Positions 16,183 through 24,741 of a DNA stretch of 52,057 nucleotides are shown here, piece after piece. A program made the position numbers and the translations under genes. Location of the stretch: positions 1-52,057 of the forward strand of contig NZ_JAJCLZ010000016.1 in assembly GCF_020559915.1 (NCBI RefSeq), read 5' to 3'. Position 1 is the first letter of the stretch. Every line of letters starts with the position of its first letter. The stretch comes from Ruminococcus sp. 210702-SL.1.03 (GTDB lineage: Bacteria; Bacillota; Clostridia; Oscillospirales; Ruminococcaceae). The notes beneath the pieces are model-generated. The model saw nothing but the letters and a program-made list of their open reading frames with translations. It was not told the DNA's origin and did not search any database.

Positions 16183-16249
16183 GGAATTTGTGATGCTTTC
16201 CGCTGTCCGAAAGGGTGCGGAGGGCTTTGGCGAAAGGAATGAATACCAT

Positions 16250-16726
16250 ATGGTTTTACAGCTCAGACAAATTTTTGAGATCGAAGGGCAGAAGCTCAAC
16301 TTTGATGAGCAGATACCTCTTTCAGAGCTTGAAAATTCTCCGCTCCATGAGGCTTTCGCCGCGCCTTTGCACATAAAGGGCTGCGTTTATAACCGCGCAG
16401 GCGTTGTTGCGCTTGAATATACGGTCTCCGCGCTGCTCGATCAAGAATGTGATAGGTGCTTAAAAGCGTTTCAGAGGGAATATGACGTAGAAGCTTCTCA
16501 TACCGTTGTGAAAGAGCTCGCCGCGGCAGATGCCGACGACGAAAACGGCAGCGAGTATGATGATTATATCGTTTGCCCCGAGAATACGCTGGATATGAAC
16601 GAGCTTGCCGTTACCGACCTGCTTATGGAAATGCCCAGCAAGATACTCTGTAAAGAGGACTGCAAGGGTCTGTGCATGAGTTGCGGTAAAGATCTTAACG
16701 ACGGCGCTTGTGATTGTCAGAATTAA
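16250..16726 (+). CDS. DUF177 (YceD) protein
   Basis: A 158-aa YceD-family protein. The centre has the family text ECDRCLKAF, with a Cys-x2-Cys. The C-terminus has further cysteines (C-K-E-D-C, CMSCGKDLNDGACDC) that may bind metal. YceD is nearly always encoded just before rpmF, as here, and has been linked to ribosomal RNA processing in bacteria and plants. Starting at the ATG at 16250 (AAAGGA about 12 nt before) gives the usual length; a longer frame from 16181 begins at the promoter's -10 box and cannot be correct. Confidence 0.9.
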   Translation: MVLQLRQIFEIEGQKLNFDEQIPLSELENSPLHEAFAAPLHIKGCVYNRAGVVALEYTVSALLDQECDRCLKAFQREYDVEASHTVVKELAAADADDENGSEYDDYIVCPENTLDMNELAVTDLLMEMPSKILCKEDCKGLCMSCGKDLNDGACDCQN

Positions 16727-16754
16727 AAGAGATCATGTTTAAGGAGGTGCCAAA

Positions 16755-16937
16755 ATGGCAGTACCAAAGAGAAAGACTTCCAAAGCCAGACGTGACAAAA
16801 GACGTTCTAACGTATGGAAGCTCGACGCACCCGCGCTCAGCAGATGCTCTAACTGCGGTGAACTGACTGCACCCCATAAGGTTTGCAAGCATTGCGGATA
16901 TTATAAGGGCGTAGAAGTGATCAGCAAGGAAGTTTGA
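16755..16937 (+). CDS. rpmF: 50S ribosomal protein L32
   Basis: A 60-aa basic protein with the family start MAVPKRKTSKARRDKRRS and a zinc ribbon formed by CSNC (31-34) and CKHC (44-47). The zinc-binding (C+) form is present, so this is not the zinc-independent paralogue. AAGGAGGTG lies 8 nt upstream. It follows DUF177 by 28 bases in the common yceD-rpmF order. Confidence 0.97.
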   Translation: MAVPKRKTSKARRDKRRSNVWKLDAPALSRCSNCGELTAPHKVCKHCGYYKGVEVISKEV

Positions 16938-16959
16938 TCGCAGAGCGAAAGTTCGTAGG

Positions 16960-17088
16960 CAAGCCGCTTCGGCGGTTTGTTCATCGAGCCGATAAAGCTT
17001 TACCTCTGCTATGAAAAATAGCGGAGCTTTGAAAGCATTTAAGGTGTTTTCTATGGGCAGAGGAGGAAAATTCCTTCTCTGCTTTTTT
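16960..17088 (+). terminator. Structured 3' region and intrinsic terminator of rpmF
   Basis: The first hairpin is an 8-bp stem closed by a TTCG tetraloop (16960-16979) without a T tract. A second stem pairs 17004-17012 with 17018-17026. The actual terminator is a 12-bp stem with one G-T pair (17057-17068 with 17071-17082) followed by six T residues. It separates rpmF from the DUF512 gene. Confidence 0.85.
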
Positions 17089-17118
17089 ATTAAGTCAATT
17101 TTTAAAGGAGCTGCAAAA

Positions 17119-18423
17119 ATGTCGGTAAAGGTCACGGGTGTAGATAAGCACAGCCCCGCTGCGCGCGCTAGGATAAAGGCGGGCGATACGCTGATCTCTA
17201 TAAATGGTCACGCTATCGCCGATGTGCTCGATTATATGTTTTACGCCGCTGAAGACCGCACCGAGGTCGTTTGCGAGCGCGACGGCAAAGAGCGCAAGTC
17301 GGTGATATATAAGTCGGAATACGATGATCTTGGTATGCAGTTCGATTCTTTTCTTATGGATCAGAAACGCAGCTGCTCTAATAAATGTATCTTCTGCTTT
17401 ATCGACCAAATGCCTCCAGGTATGCGCGAAACGCTCTATTTTAAGGACGACGACGCGCGCCTTTCGTTCCTGCAGGGCAATTACGTCACGCTGACGAACC
17501 TTACCGATAAAGATATTCAGCGCATTATAGATATGCGGCTAAATATCAACGTTTCTGTGCATACTACTAATCCCGAGCTGCGCTGCAAAATGATGCACAA
17601 CCGCTTCGCCGGTGATAAGCTGCGCTATATAAAAATGATGGCTGAAAGCGGTCTTATGCTCAATTGTCAGATAGTTTGCTGCCCTGGTATAAACGATGGC
17701 GATGAACTTCGCCGCACCCTTACCGACCTCTATTCGCTCATGCCGAATATCCAGTCGGTCGCAGTCGTGCCTGTCGGCATAACTAAGTTCCGTCAGGGCT
17801 TGTACCCGCTGGAGATATTCAACGCCGAAACTGCCGCGCAGACTATCGACGTTATTGCCGAAACTCAGCAGAAATCGCTTGAAAAATTCGGCACGCGCAT
17901 GGTCTTTGCTGCCGATGAATTTTACCTCACCGCAGGCAGACCGCTGCCCGAGGGTGATTTTTATGAGGATTATCCGCAGTACGAAAACGGCGTAGGTCTT
18001 TGCCGCTCGCTCATCGACGAGGTAGATAGCGCGCTCAAAGTCGCTGAATATGACGGCGGAAAGCGCAAGGTCACTCTCGCCTGCGGTACGGCTGCGGCGG
18101 TGGTGCATAAAATGCTCGCAGAAAAGATCTCGCAGAATTTTCCAGATGTCGAGCTGAACGTTGTGCCGATACTCAATAGATTTTTCGGCGAAACTATCAC
18201 CGTTTCGGGTCTGATAACCGCACAGGATCTCGTAGCGCAGCTCAAAGATCTTGATCTGGGCGACGAACTGCTTATCTCAAAGGCTATGCTCAAAGCGGAC
18301 GAGCCTATTTTTCTCGACGACGCTCATCTTGACGATGTTCGCCGCGAGCTTGGCGTGAAAATAACGCCTACCGCCAACGACGGCTTCGAGTATCTCGATA
18401 ACGTCCTCGGCATTCATTATTGA
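17119..18423 (+). CDS. DUF512 protein (PDZ plus radical-SAM-like)
   Basis: A 434-aa protein of the clostridial DUF512 family. Residues 1-60 are a PDZ-like domain (VDKHSPAARARIKAGDTLISING). It is followed by a cysteine motif CSNKCIFCFIDQMPPGMR (C86, C90, C93) of radical-SAM spacing, a radical-SAM-like barrel and a C-terminal DUF512 domain. The substrate is unknown; the family is commonly found next to der, as here. I chose the ATG at 17119, which has AAAGGAG 8 nt upstream. The longer frame runs back through the preceding transcription terminator and is not credible. Confidence 0.92.
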   Translation: MSVKVTGVDKHSPAARARIKAGDTLISINGHAIADVLDYMFYAAEDRTEVVCERDGKERKSVIYKSEYDDLGMQFDSFLMDQKRSCSNKCIFCFIDQMPPGMRETLYFKDDDARLSFLQGNYVTLTNLTDKDIQRIIDMRLNINVSVHTTNPELRCKMMHNRFAGDKLRYIKMMAESGLMLNCQIVCCPGINDGDELRRTLTDLYSLMPNIQSVAVVPVGITKFRQGLYPLEIFNAETAAQTIDVIAETQQKSLEKFGTRMVFAADEFYLTAGRPLPEGDFYEDYPQYENGVGLCRSLIDEVDSALKVAEYDGGKRKVTLACGTAAAVVHKMLAEKISQNFPDVELNVVPILNRFFGETITVSGLITAQDLVAQLKDLDLGDELLISKAMLKADEPIFLDDAHLDDVRRELGVKITPTANDGFEYLDNVLGIHY

Positions 18424-18454
18424 TTTTTTACTACCATGATTGGAGATGATATAG

Positions 18455-19789
18455 ATGGCTATGCCACTGGTTGCCGTAGTCGGCAGACCTAACGTCGGTA
18501 AATCTACGCTTTTCAATAAGCTGATAGGTCAGCGCCTTTCGATAGTCGAGGATACCCCCGGCGTAACGCGCGACAGGATCTATTCAAAATGTGAATGGCT
18601 CGGTCATGAGTTTATGCTGGTCGATACGGGCGGTATAGAGCCTGATTCGCAGGACGTTATCCTCTCGCAGATGCGCCGTCAGGCTGAGCTTGCGATAGAA
18701 AAAGCTGACGTTATTATCCTAGTTACCGACCTTAAATGCGGCGTTACCGCTACCGATGAGGACGTTGCCGCTATGCTGCGCAAGTCGGGCAAGCCTGTTA
18801 TCCTCTGCGTAAATAAGTGCGATAACGTCGGCGAACCGCCTGCTGATTTTTACGAATTCTATAATTTGGGTCTTGGCGAGCCTATTGCGGTATCCTCCGT
18901 TCACGGTCACGGTACGGGTGACCTGCTCGATGAAGTCCTCAAAGAGCTTCCCGAAAATACCGAGGAGGATTACGGCGAGGACGTTGTAAAGGTAGCCGTT
19001 ATCGGCAAGCCTAACGTCGGTAAATCTTCTATTATAAACCGTCTTTGCGGCGAGGATAGGGTGATAGTTTCCGATATTGCGGGCACTACCCGCGACGCTA
19101 CCGACAGCTATGTTGAAACTGAGCAGGGCAAGTTCGTTTTCATAGATACCGCAGGTATCCGCAAAAAGTCGAAGGTGCTTGAAAATATCGAGCGTTACAG
19201 CGTTCTCCGCTCCTATATGGCGGTAGACCGCGCCGATGTTGCTGTCATAGTTATCGACGCTTCCGTAGGTTTTACCGAGCAGGATTCTAAAGTCGCGGGC
19301 TACGCTCACGAAAAGGGCAAGGCCTGTGTAGTAGCTGTAAATAAGTGGGACGCTATCGAAAAAGATACTCACACTATGGATGAGTTTAAGAAAAAGCTCG
19401 AGGTAGATTTCAGCTTCATGAGCTATGTTCCTTTCGTTTTCATTTCCGCTAAAAACGGCACTCGTATGGATAAGCTGCTTGAAAAGATAAATTACACTGC
19501 TCAGCAGAACGCCGTCCGCATACCTACCGGCAGGCTCAACGACGTTCTCGCATACGCCACCGCGCGCGTTCAGCCCCCCTCTGATAAGGGCAGACGCTTG
19601 AAGATCTATTACATGACTCAGGCTTCCACCAAGCCGCCTACATTTGTGGCTTTCGTGAACCGTGCCGAGCTTTTCCACTTCTCGTACCGCCGCTATATCG
19701 AAAATCAGATACGCGAAACTTTCGGGCTCGACGGCACGCCTATCGTTATGATGGTGCGCGAGCGCGACCGTGATGACGTTAAATCCTGA
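18455..19789 (+). CDS. der: Ribosome-assembly GTPase Der (EngA)
   Basis: An essential double-GTPase that matures the 50S subunit. The 444-aa protein has two tandem G domains, with P-loops GRPNVGKST (about 10-18) and GKPNVGKSS (about 183-191), NKCD and NKWD G4 motifs and a C-terminal KH-like domain. Both GTPase domains look intact. A GGAG ribosome site is 11 nt before the first ATG; an in-frame ATG two codons later is an alternative. It is followed by plsY after 11 bases. Confidence 0.97.
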   Translation: MAMPLVAVVGRPNVGKSTLFNKLIGQRLSIVEDTPGVTRDRIYSKCEWLGHEFMLVDTGGIEPDSQDVILSQMRRQAELAIEKADVIILVTDLKCGVTATDEDVAAMLRKSGKPVILCVNKCDNVGEPPADFYEFYNLGLGEPIAVSSVHGHGTGDLLDEVLKELPENTEEDYGEDVVKVAVIGKPNVGKSSIINRLCGEDRVIVSDIAGTTRDATDSYVETEQGKFVFIDTAGIRKKSKVLENIERYSVLRSYMAVDRADVAVIVIDASVGFTEQDSKVAGYAHEKGKACVVAVNKWDAIEKDTHTMDEFKKKLEVDFSFMSYVPFVFISAKNGTRMDKLLEKINYTAQQNAVRIPTGRLNDVLAYATARVQPPSDKGRRLKIYYMTQASTKPPTFVAFVNRAELFHFSYRRYIENQIRETFGLDGTPIVMMVRERDRDDVKS

Positions 19790-19800
19790 GGAGGCGCTGC

Positions 19801-20490
19801 ATGAAATACGCATTGTGTCTTATCATCACGGCTCTGATCTCTTACTTCTGGGGCAGCCTAAACTCCGCGATAATCGTGGTTAAGCTTGCTAAGGGCGAAG
19901 ATATTCGCGAAAAGGGCAGCGGCAACGCAGGCCTTACAAACGTCCTCCGCGTTTACGGCAAGGGCGCGGCGCTCGCGACCCTCCTTTGCGACCTTTTTAA
20001 GGGCGTTGCAGCGGTAGTCGCGGCAAGACTGATAGTCGGCAACCTGCTAGATATTACTTTCTTTAACGATAAGATCTTCATAGGCTATGTGGCAGGTCTT
20101 TTCACCATGATAGGCCATATTTTCCCGATATATTACGGTTTTCACGGCGGCAAAGGCGTACTGCTTGCGGCTACGACTCTTATCGCTATGGACCCCCTCA
20201 CCTGCGTGCTTTCGGTAGGCGTTTTCGCGATAGTTCTCGCTATAACAAAGTACGTTTCGGTAGGCTCTATCTCCGCCGCGGTGATGTACCCCGTTTTTAC
20301 GATCATAACCCAGTCGGTGCGCCATATGGACGGCAGACTCGAAAACTTCCTTATCACCCTCTGCATAGGCGCGCTGATAGTTTATATGCACAAACCTAAC
20401 ATAAAAAGACTGATCGCAGGCAACGAAAATAAATTCGGACAGAAAAAGGTCGATCCGGCAGAAAACGATACGCCGGAGATCAAAAACTGA
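19801..20490 (+). CDS. plsY: Glycerol-3-phosphate acyltransferase PlsY
   Basis: An integral membrane enzyme that transfers an acyl group from acyl-phosphate to glycerol-3-phosphate, the first step of phospholipid synthesis. It has about five hydrophobic helices and the three family motifs: YFWGSLNSA, GSGNAGLTNVLR and HIFPIYYGFHGGKGV. At 229 aa it is slightly long because of a charged C-terminal tail. It sits between der and gpsA. GpsA supplies its glycerol-3-phosphate substrate, so the two genes form a functional pair. AGGAGG precedes the ATG. Confidence 0.95.
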   Translation: MKYALCLIITALISYFWGSLNSAIIVVKLAKGEDIREKGSGNAGLTNVLRVYGKGAALATLLCDLFKGVAAVVAARLIVGNLLDITFFNDKIFIGYVAGLFTMIGHIFPIYYGFHGGKGVLLAATTLIAMDPLTCVLSVGVFAIVLAITKYVSVGSISAAVMYPVFTIITQSVRHMDGRLENFLITLCIGALIVYMHKPNIKRLIAGNENKFGQKKVDPAENDTPEIKN

Positions 20491-20511
20491 CTTTTCCAAG
20501 GAGAGATGGCT

Positions 20512-21525
20512 ATGGCTAAAATAATCATACTCGGCTCAGGCGGCTTCGGACTTTCCATCGCGATAATGTGTGCGAACGCCGGTCATGATGTTACCGTTTG
20601 GTCTAAATTTCGCGACGAGATCGACGCTATCGAGCGCACGGGCGAGCTGAAAGCAAAGCTCCCCGGCGTGAAAGTTCCCCCTGAAGTAAAGCTCACTACC
20701 GATATTTCTGAGGTGCGCGATAAAGACCTCGTTATCCTCGGCATACCTACTACCTTCTGCCGCGGCGTTTGCGAAGAGGCGGCGCAGTATATCCAGTCCG
20801 AGAGCATTGTCGTAAATACCGCTAAGGGTCTGGAGATCGGCACGCTCAAAACTATGAGCGAGGTCACTAAAGAATCTATGCCGAAAAACCGTGTAGCTAT
20901 ACTTACCGGCCCTTCTCACGCCGAAGAGCTCGCTAGGGGAGTGCCCACCACGATAGTTGTCGCTTCCGACGACCGCGAGGTCTCTTATTACGTTCAGAAT
21001 ACTCTTTCCAACGCTAATTTCAGGATATATGTCAACGATGACGTTATCGGCTGCGAACTGGGCGGCTCGCTGAAAAACGTTATCGCGCTGGCGGCAGGCG
21101 TTTGCGACGGCCTCGGCTTGGGCGATAATACCAAAGCTGCTCTCATGACCCGCGGTATCCGCGAGATCTCGGCGCTCGGCATAGCTATGGGCGCACAGTC
21201 TGATACTTTCGGCGGACTCAGCGGCATCGGCGACCTTATCGTTACCTGCTGCAGTATGCACAGCCGCAACCGCCGCGCAGGTATCCTCATAGGTCAGGGC
21301 GTTTCTCCCGACGAAGCGGTAGAGCGCGTCGGCACGGTAGAGGGCTATACCTGTACCAAAAATGCTTACGAGCTGTCGCACCGCTTAGGCGTTGAAATGC
21401 CGATAACCGAGCAGCTCTACGCCGTGCTTTTCGAGGGTCTTGACCCTAAAATGACCATCGCCGCGCTTATGCAGCGCCCGAAGAAAAACGAAACGGAAAA
21501 AGATTTCCTTGGCGAGAGTAAATAA
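20512..21525 (+). CDS. gpsA: NAD(P)H-dependent glycerol-3-phosphate dehydrogenase
   Basis: It reduces dihydroxyacetone phosphate to sn-glycerol-3-phosphate for membrane lipids. The 337-aa protein has an N-terminal Rossmann fold (IIILGSGGFGLSIA) and the catalytic-domain texts GPSHAEELARGVPT and GGSLKNVIALAAGVCDGLGLGDNTKAAL. AAGGAG lies at 20498-20503. The ATG at 20512 is 8 nt from it, while the ATG at 20506 is only 2 nt away, so I took the second. It is the last gene of the der-plsY-gpsA group and is followed by a terminator. Confidence 0.96.
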   Translation: MAKIIILGSGGFGLSIAIMCANAGHDVTVWSKFRDEIDAIERTGELKAKLPGVKVPPEVKLTTDISEVRDKDLVILGIPTTFCRGVCEEAAQYIQSESIVVNTAKGLEIGTLKTMSEVTKESMPKNRVAILTGPSHAEELARGVPTTIVVASDDREVSYYVQNTLSNANFRIYVNDDVIGCELGGSLKNVIALAAGVCDGLGLGDNTKAALMTRGIREISALGIAMGAQSDTFGGLSGIGDLIVTCCSMHSRNRRAGILIGQGVSPDEAVERVGTVEGYTCTKNAYELSHRLGVEMPITEQLYAVLFEGLDPKMTIAALMQRPKKNETEKDFLGESK

Positions 21526-21535
21526 ACAATTTCAG

Positions 21536-21571
21536 GCAGACCTGCCCGCGTTTTGCGGTGGTCTGCTTTTT
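21536..21571 (+). terminator. Intrinsic terminator after gpsA
   Basis: An outer 7-bp stem (21536-21542 with 21560-21566) contains an inner G+C hairpin and is followed by five T residues. It separates the gpsA operon from the pyrH operon. Confidence 0.88.
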
Positions 21572-21605
21572 GTTTGAACTTTTTTAGAAAAATTGCAAAA
21601 AGTAC

Positions 21606-21634
21606 TTTACAATACTGCCGAAATATTGTATAAT
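21606..21634 (+). promoter_or_regulatory. Promoter of the pyrH operon
   Basis: TTTACA (21606-21611), a 17-nt spacer and TATAAT (21629-21634) place the start near 21641. It would drive pyrH-frr-uppS-cdsA and possibly the genes through polC. Confidence 0.82.
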
Positions 21635-21647
21635 TTATAGTAGGTAA

Positions 21648-21671
21648 TACTGTACCGAATTAGGTATAGTA
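21648..21671 (+). promoter_or_regulatory. Inverted repeat in the pyrH leader
   Basis: TACTGTACC and GGTATAGTA (21648-21656 and 21663-21671) are inverted copies matching at 8 of 9 positions, with a 6-nt centre, starting about 7 nt after the predicted transcription start. The position fits an operator or an early-transcript hairpin. There is no T tract, so it is not an intrinsic terminator. Which regulator, if any, uses it is unknown. Confidence 0.4.
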
Positions 21672-21719
21672 AAAGCGCAGCCGTATTTCGCGGCATGATA
21701 CATTTAAGGAGTGTATTTG

Positions 21720-22424
21720 ATGGAACCAAAGTATAAAAGAATTCTGCTCAAGTTGAGCGGCGAAGCTCTCGCGGGCGATAAAAAAATGGGACTTGATTAT
21801 GAGATAATAAACGTTCTCGCACGTTCGGTAAAGAAGTGCGTTGACGAAGGCGTGCAGGTTGGTATAGTAGTCGGCGGCGGCAACTTTTGGCGCGGCAGAT
21901 CAAGCGGCGCTATGGATAGAACCAGAGCCGACCATATAGGTATGCTCGCTACCGCTATGAACGCCCTCGCAGTTGCCGATGGTATGGAAAACTGCGGCCT
22001 TGAAGTTCGCGTGCAGACGGCTATCTCTATGCCGCAGGTCGCAGAACCTTATATCAGAAACAAGGCTGTCCGCCACTTTGAAAAGGGCAGAGTAGTTATC
22101 TTCGGCTGCGGTACCGGCAACCCCTTCTTCTCCACCGATACAGCCGCCGCACTGCGCGCTGCCGAGATCGAGGCTGATATCATCTTCAAGGCTACTATGG
22201 TAGACGGCGTTTATGATAAAGATCCGCATAAGTTCGATGACGCTGTTAAGTTCGATGAGCTTACTTTCGGCGATGTTCTCGCTAAGGATCTTAAAGTTAT
22301 GGATTCTACCGCAGCCGCTATGTGTAAGGATAATGAGATCCCTATTCTCGTATTTGACATCGCGCGTCCTGATAATATCTACGACGCCTGCATGGGCAAG
22401 AATATCGGTACTATCGTAAAATAA
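21720..22424 (+). CDS. pyrH: UMP kinase
   Basis: It phosphorylates UMP to UDP in pyrimidine nucleotide synthesis. The 234-aa protein belongs to the amino-acid-kinase fold: [14 protein letters not shown] at the N-terminus, [26 protein letters not shown] text and the nucleotide-site [26 protein letters not shown] at 21706-21711 is 8 nt from the ATG at 21720; the GTG three codons earlier overlaps that ribosome site, so I rejected it. The neighbour order pyrH-frr-uppS-cdsA is standard in Firmicutes. Confidence 0.97.
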   Translation: MEPKYKRILLKLSGEALAGDKKMGLDYEIINVLARSVKKCVDEGVQVGIVVGGGNFWRGRSSGAMDRTRADHIGMLATAMNALAVADGMENCGLEVRVQTAISMPQVAEPYIRNKAVRHFEKGRVVIFGCGTGNPFFSTDTAAALRAAEIEADIIFKATMVDGVYDKDPHKFDDAVKFDELTFGDVLAKDLKVMDSTAAAMCKDNEIPILVFDIARPDNIYDACMGKNIGTIVK

Positions 22425-22475
22425 TTCGGGGTAAATAAGATCCCCTAAAATATCAGAAAAGAGGATTTACAGATC

Positions 22476-23030
22476 ATGGATAAGATAATTGACAATGCAA
22501 AAACAAAAATGAAGAAGTCGATAAACGTTATGCTCGAGGATTTCGGAACTATCCGCGCGGGCAGAGCTAACCCTGCCGTTCTCGACAGAGTAAAGATAGA
22601 TTATTACGGCTCGCCCACACCTATCAATCAGGTAGCCGCAGTTTCTGTTGCAGAGGCAAGAATACTCGTTATCTCCCCTTGGGATAAATCTACCCTCGGC
22701 ATGATCGAAAAGGCTATCCAGGCTTCCGATGTCGGCATCAATCCGCAGAACGACGGTCAGGTGCTCCGCCTTATCTTCCCCCAGCTTACCGAGGACAGAC
22801 GTAAAGAGCTCGTTAAGGAGATAAAGAAGATGGGCGAGGAGTGCAAGGTAGCTATCCGCTCTATCCGCCGTGACGCTATGGAAAAGTGCAAGGCGCTGAA
22901 AAAGAATAACGAGATCACCGAGGACGACCTTAAAGGCGCTGAGGAAACTATCCAGAAGATCACCGATAAGAATGTTAAGGAAGTTGACGAGCAGGTGGCT
23001 GTAAAGGAAAAAGAGATCCTCTCTATCTGA
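22476..23030 (+). CDS. frr: Ribosome recycling factor
   Basis: It splits post-termination ribosomes together with EF-G. At 184 aa it has normal length and no gaps. The family core FGTIRAGRANPAVLDRVKIDYYG lies at about 23-45, and the helical arms with the conserved RRDAMEKCKAL are present. It lies 51 bases after pyrH and 31 bases before uppS. Confidence 0.97.
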   Translation: MDKIIDNAKTKMKKSINVMLEDFGTIRAGRANPAVLDRVKIDYYGSPTPINQVAAVSVAEARILVISPWDKSTLGMIEKAIQASDVGINPQNDGQVLRLIFPQLTEDRRKELVKEIKKMGEECKVAIRSIRRDAMEKCKALKKNNEITEDDLKGAEETIQKITDKNVKEVDEQVAVKEKEILSI

Positions 23031-23061
23031 TAAAGCTTAAACTGAAAGGATCTGAACTGAC

Positions 23062-23808
23062 ATGGCTACTGCTGAAAAACCTCTGCTGCCGCCCGGCACA
23101 AAAGTGCCTGCGCATATAGGCGTTATTATGGACGGCAACGGCAGATGGGCTAAAAAACGCGGTCTGCCGCGGAAATTCGGTCACCGCCAGGGCGCGCAGA
23201 CTTTCCGCACCATCACCCGCCACGCTAAAAAGCTGGGCGTGAAGTATTTCACCGTGTATGCTTTTTCTACCGAAAACTGGAAACGTCCTGCCGATGAGGT
23301 CGAGGCTATAATGGATCTTTTCGATAAATATCTCGACGAAGTTCGCGATTTTATAGAGGAAAATATCCGTATTTGCTTTATCGGTGACAGATCTATGCTG
23401 CGCCCCTCGCTTCAGCAGAAAATGGCGAGCGTAGAGGCTGATTCGCGCGATTTTACCGCTATGACTCTCCTTATCGCTATAAATTACGGCGGCAGGGACG
23501 AGATAGCCCACTCGGTTAGAGTGCTTGCCGAGCAGGTGAAGTCGGGCAGGCTCGAGCCGCAGGATATTACCGATAAAATGATCGGCGAAAACCTATATAC
23601 AGCTCAGCTCGACGGTGATTGCGCCCCCGATGTAGATCTGATAATCAGACCCAGCGGCGAACAGCGCCTCTCAAATTTTATGATATGGCAGTCGGCATAC
23701 GCCGAATTTTACTACACAAATATCCTGTGGCCTGATTTCAAGCCTGCTGACCTCGAAAAAGCGGTAATAGCTTACAGCGACCGCAACCGCAGATTCGGCG
23801 GAGTTTGA
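23062..23808 (+). CDS. uppS: Isoprenyl (undecaprenyl) diphosphate synthase
   Basis: It condenses isopentenyl diphosphate units onto farnesyl diphosphate to give the C55 lipid carrier for peptidoglycan. The 248-aa cis-prenyltransferase shows IGVIMDGNGRWAKKRG with the catalytic aspartate, GHRQGAQTF, the YAFSTENWKRP motif and the terminal DLIIRPSGEQRLSNFMIWQSAYAEF text. It is the consumer of the MEP products made by ispE, dxr and ispG, the latter two encoded just downstream. Confidence 0.96.
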   Translation: MATAEKPLLPPGTKVPAHIGVIMDGNGRWAKKRGLPRKFGHRQGAQTFRTITRHAKKLGVKYFTVYAFSTENWKRPADEVEAIMDLFDKYLDEVRDFIEENIRICFIGDRSMLRPSLQQKMASVEADSRDFTAMTLLIAINYGGRDEIAHSVRVLAEQVKSGRLEPQDITDKMIGENLYTAQLDGDCAPDVDLIIRPSGEQRLSNFMIWQSAYAEFYYTNILWPDFKPADLEKAVIAYSDRNRRFGGV

Positions 23809-23829
23809 GTTTGAAAGGAACGTGAAAAA

Positions 23830-24669
23830 ATGAAGACTAGAATAATCTCAGCGGCTGTCGCGATAGTGATAGCTGTACTGATACTCGCTTTGGCGCACAC
23901 ATGGGTTTTCAATCTCGCAATAGCTGCTATCGCCGTCGGTGCTCTCTATGAGCTTTTCAAGGCTGTCGGGCTGGTAAAATTCCGCCCCGAATGCTGCGCC
24001 TGCTTCGCATTTGCCGCAGTTGACTGCCTGCTCCCGATGGTCTATAAGCACGGCTTTTTCACTTTCTTTAATGTCAAGCTTTACGGTTTTATATTCGTGG
24101 CGGCTATGCTGCTGATGTACCTCAAAAATCACAGCGAATACGCCTACTCCGTGCCGTTCACCATGATAGGCATGACGCTACTCGTTACTTATTCTATGAG
24201 CACCCTCATCAAGCTTATCTCAATGTTCCCCGACTGCGGCAGATTTGCAGTAGTCCTCACCCTTGCGGGCGCATGGCTCGCAGATTCGGGCGCTTACTTC
24301 GCAGGAACGTTCTTCGGCAAACATAAGCTTTGCCCGGTGATCAGCCCGAAAAAAACCGTAGAGGGTCTTATCGGCGGAACTGTCTGCAACGGCGTTTTAC
24401 TGCTCATGATCGCGGCAATTTACAGTGTTATCAATAAGGGCGTCGAGGTTCACCTCTTCGCGATATTCATAGCAGGAATGTTCTGTTCGCTGGTAGGACT
24501 TGTGGGCGATCTTTCCGCTTCTGTTATAAAGCGCCAGACCCAGATCAAGGATTACGGTAACATAATGCCCGGTCATGGCGGCATCATGGATAGGTTTGAC
24601 AGCGTTCTGCTGGTAGCGCCTTTCATGTTCTACCTCTTCTCGCAGGGCGCGCTTGTAACATTAGGATAA
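23830..24669 (+). CDS. cdsA: Phosphatidate cytidylyltransferase
   Basis: A membrane enzyme that forms CDP-diacylglycerol from phosphatidate and CTP. The 279-aa polytopic protein starts with a hydrophobic helix (MKTRIISAAVAIVIAVLIL). It has the CDP-DAG synthase signature near the C-terminus, SVIKRQTQIKDYGNIMPGHGGIMDRFDS, with the conserved aspartates. GAAAGGAAC precedes the ATG, 21 bases after uppS. A terminator-like hairpin follows. Confidence 0.95.
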   Translation: MKTRIISAAVAIVIAVLILALAHTWVFNLAIAAIAVGALYELFKAVGLVKFRPECCACFAFAAVDCLLPMVYKHGFFTFFNVKLYGFIFVAAMLLMYLKNHSEYAYSVPFTMIGMTLLVTYSMSTLIKLISMFPDCGRFAVVLTLAGAWLADSGAYFAGTFFGKHKLCPVISPKKTVEGLIGGTVCNGVLLLMIAAIYSVINKGVEVHLFAIFIAGMFCSLVGLVGDLSASVIKRQTQIKDYGNIMPGHGGIMDRFDSVLLVAPFMFYLFSQGALVTLG

Positions 24670-24684
24670 ACATTATATGGCATA

Positions 24685-24723
24685 AAAGGCTTTGTGGCAC
24701 GTCATGAAGCCTTTGCCTTTTTT
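24685..24723 (+). terminator. Terminator-like hairpin between cdsA and dxr
   Basis: An 8-bp perfect stem (24685-24692 with 24707-24714) with a 14-nt loop is followed by GCC and six T residues. It ends 18 bases before the dxr start, so it could reduce transcription from pyrH-cdsA into dxr and the genes beyond. I see no separate promoter for dxr in the short gap. Confidence 0.65.
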
Positions 24724-24741
24724 GGACTGAGGTCGTATTTT

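Noticed and set aside
17011..17118. Longer N-terminus for the DUF512 protein
   Set aside because: This stretch contains a strong transcription terminator and the family N-terminus begins at 17119 with an ideal ribosome site.
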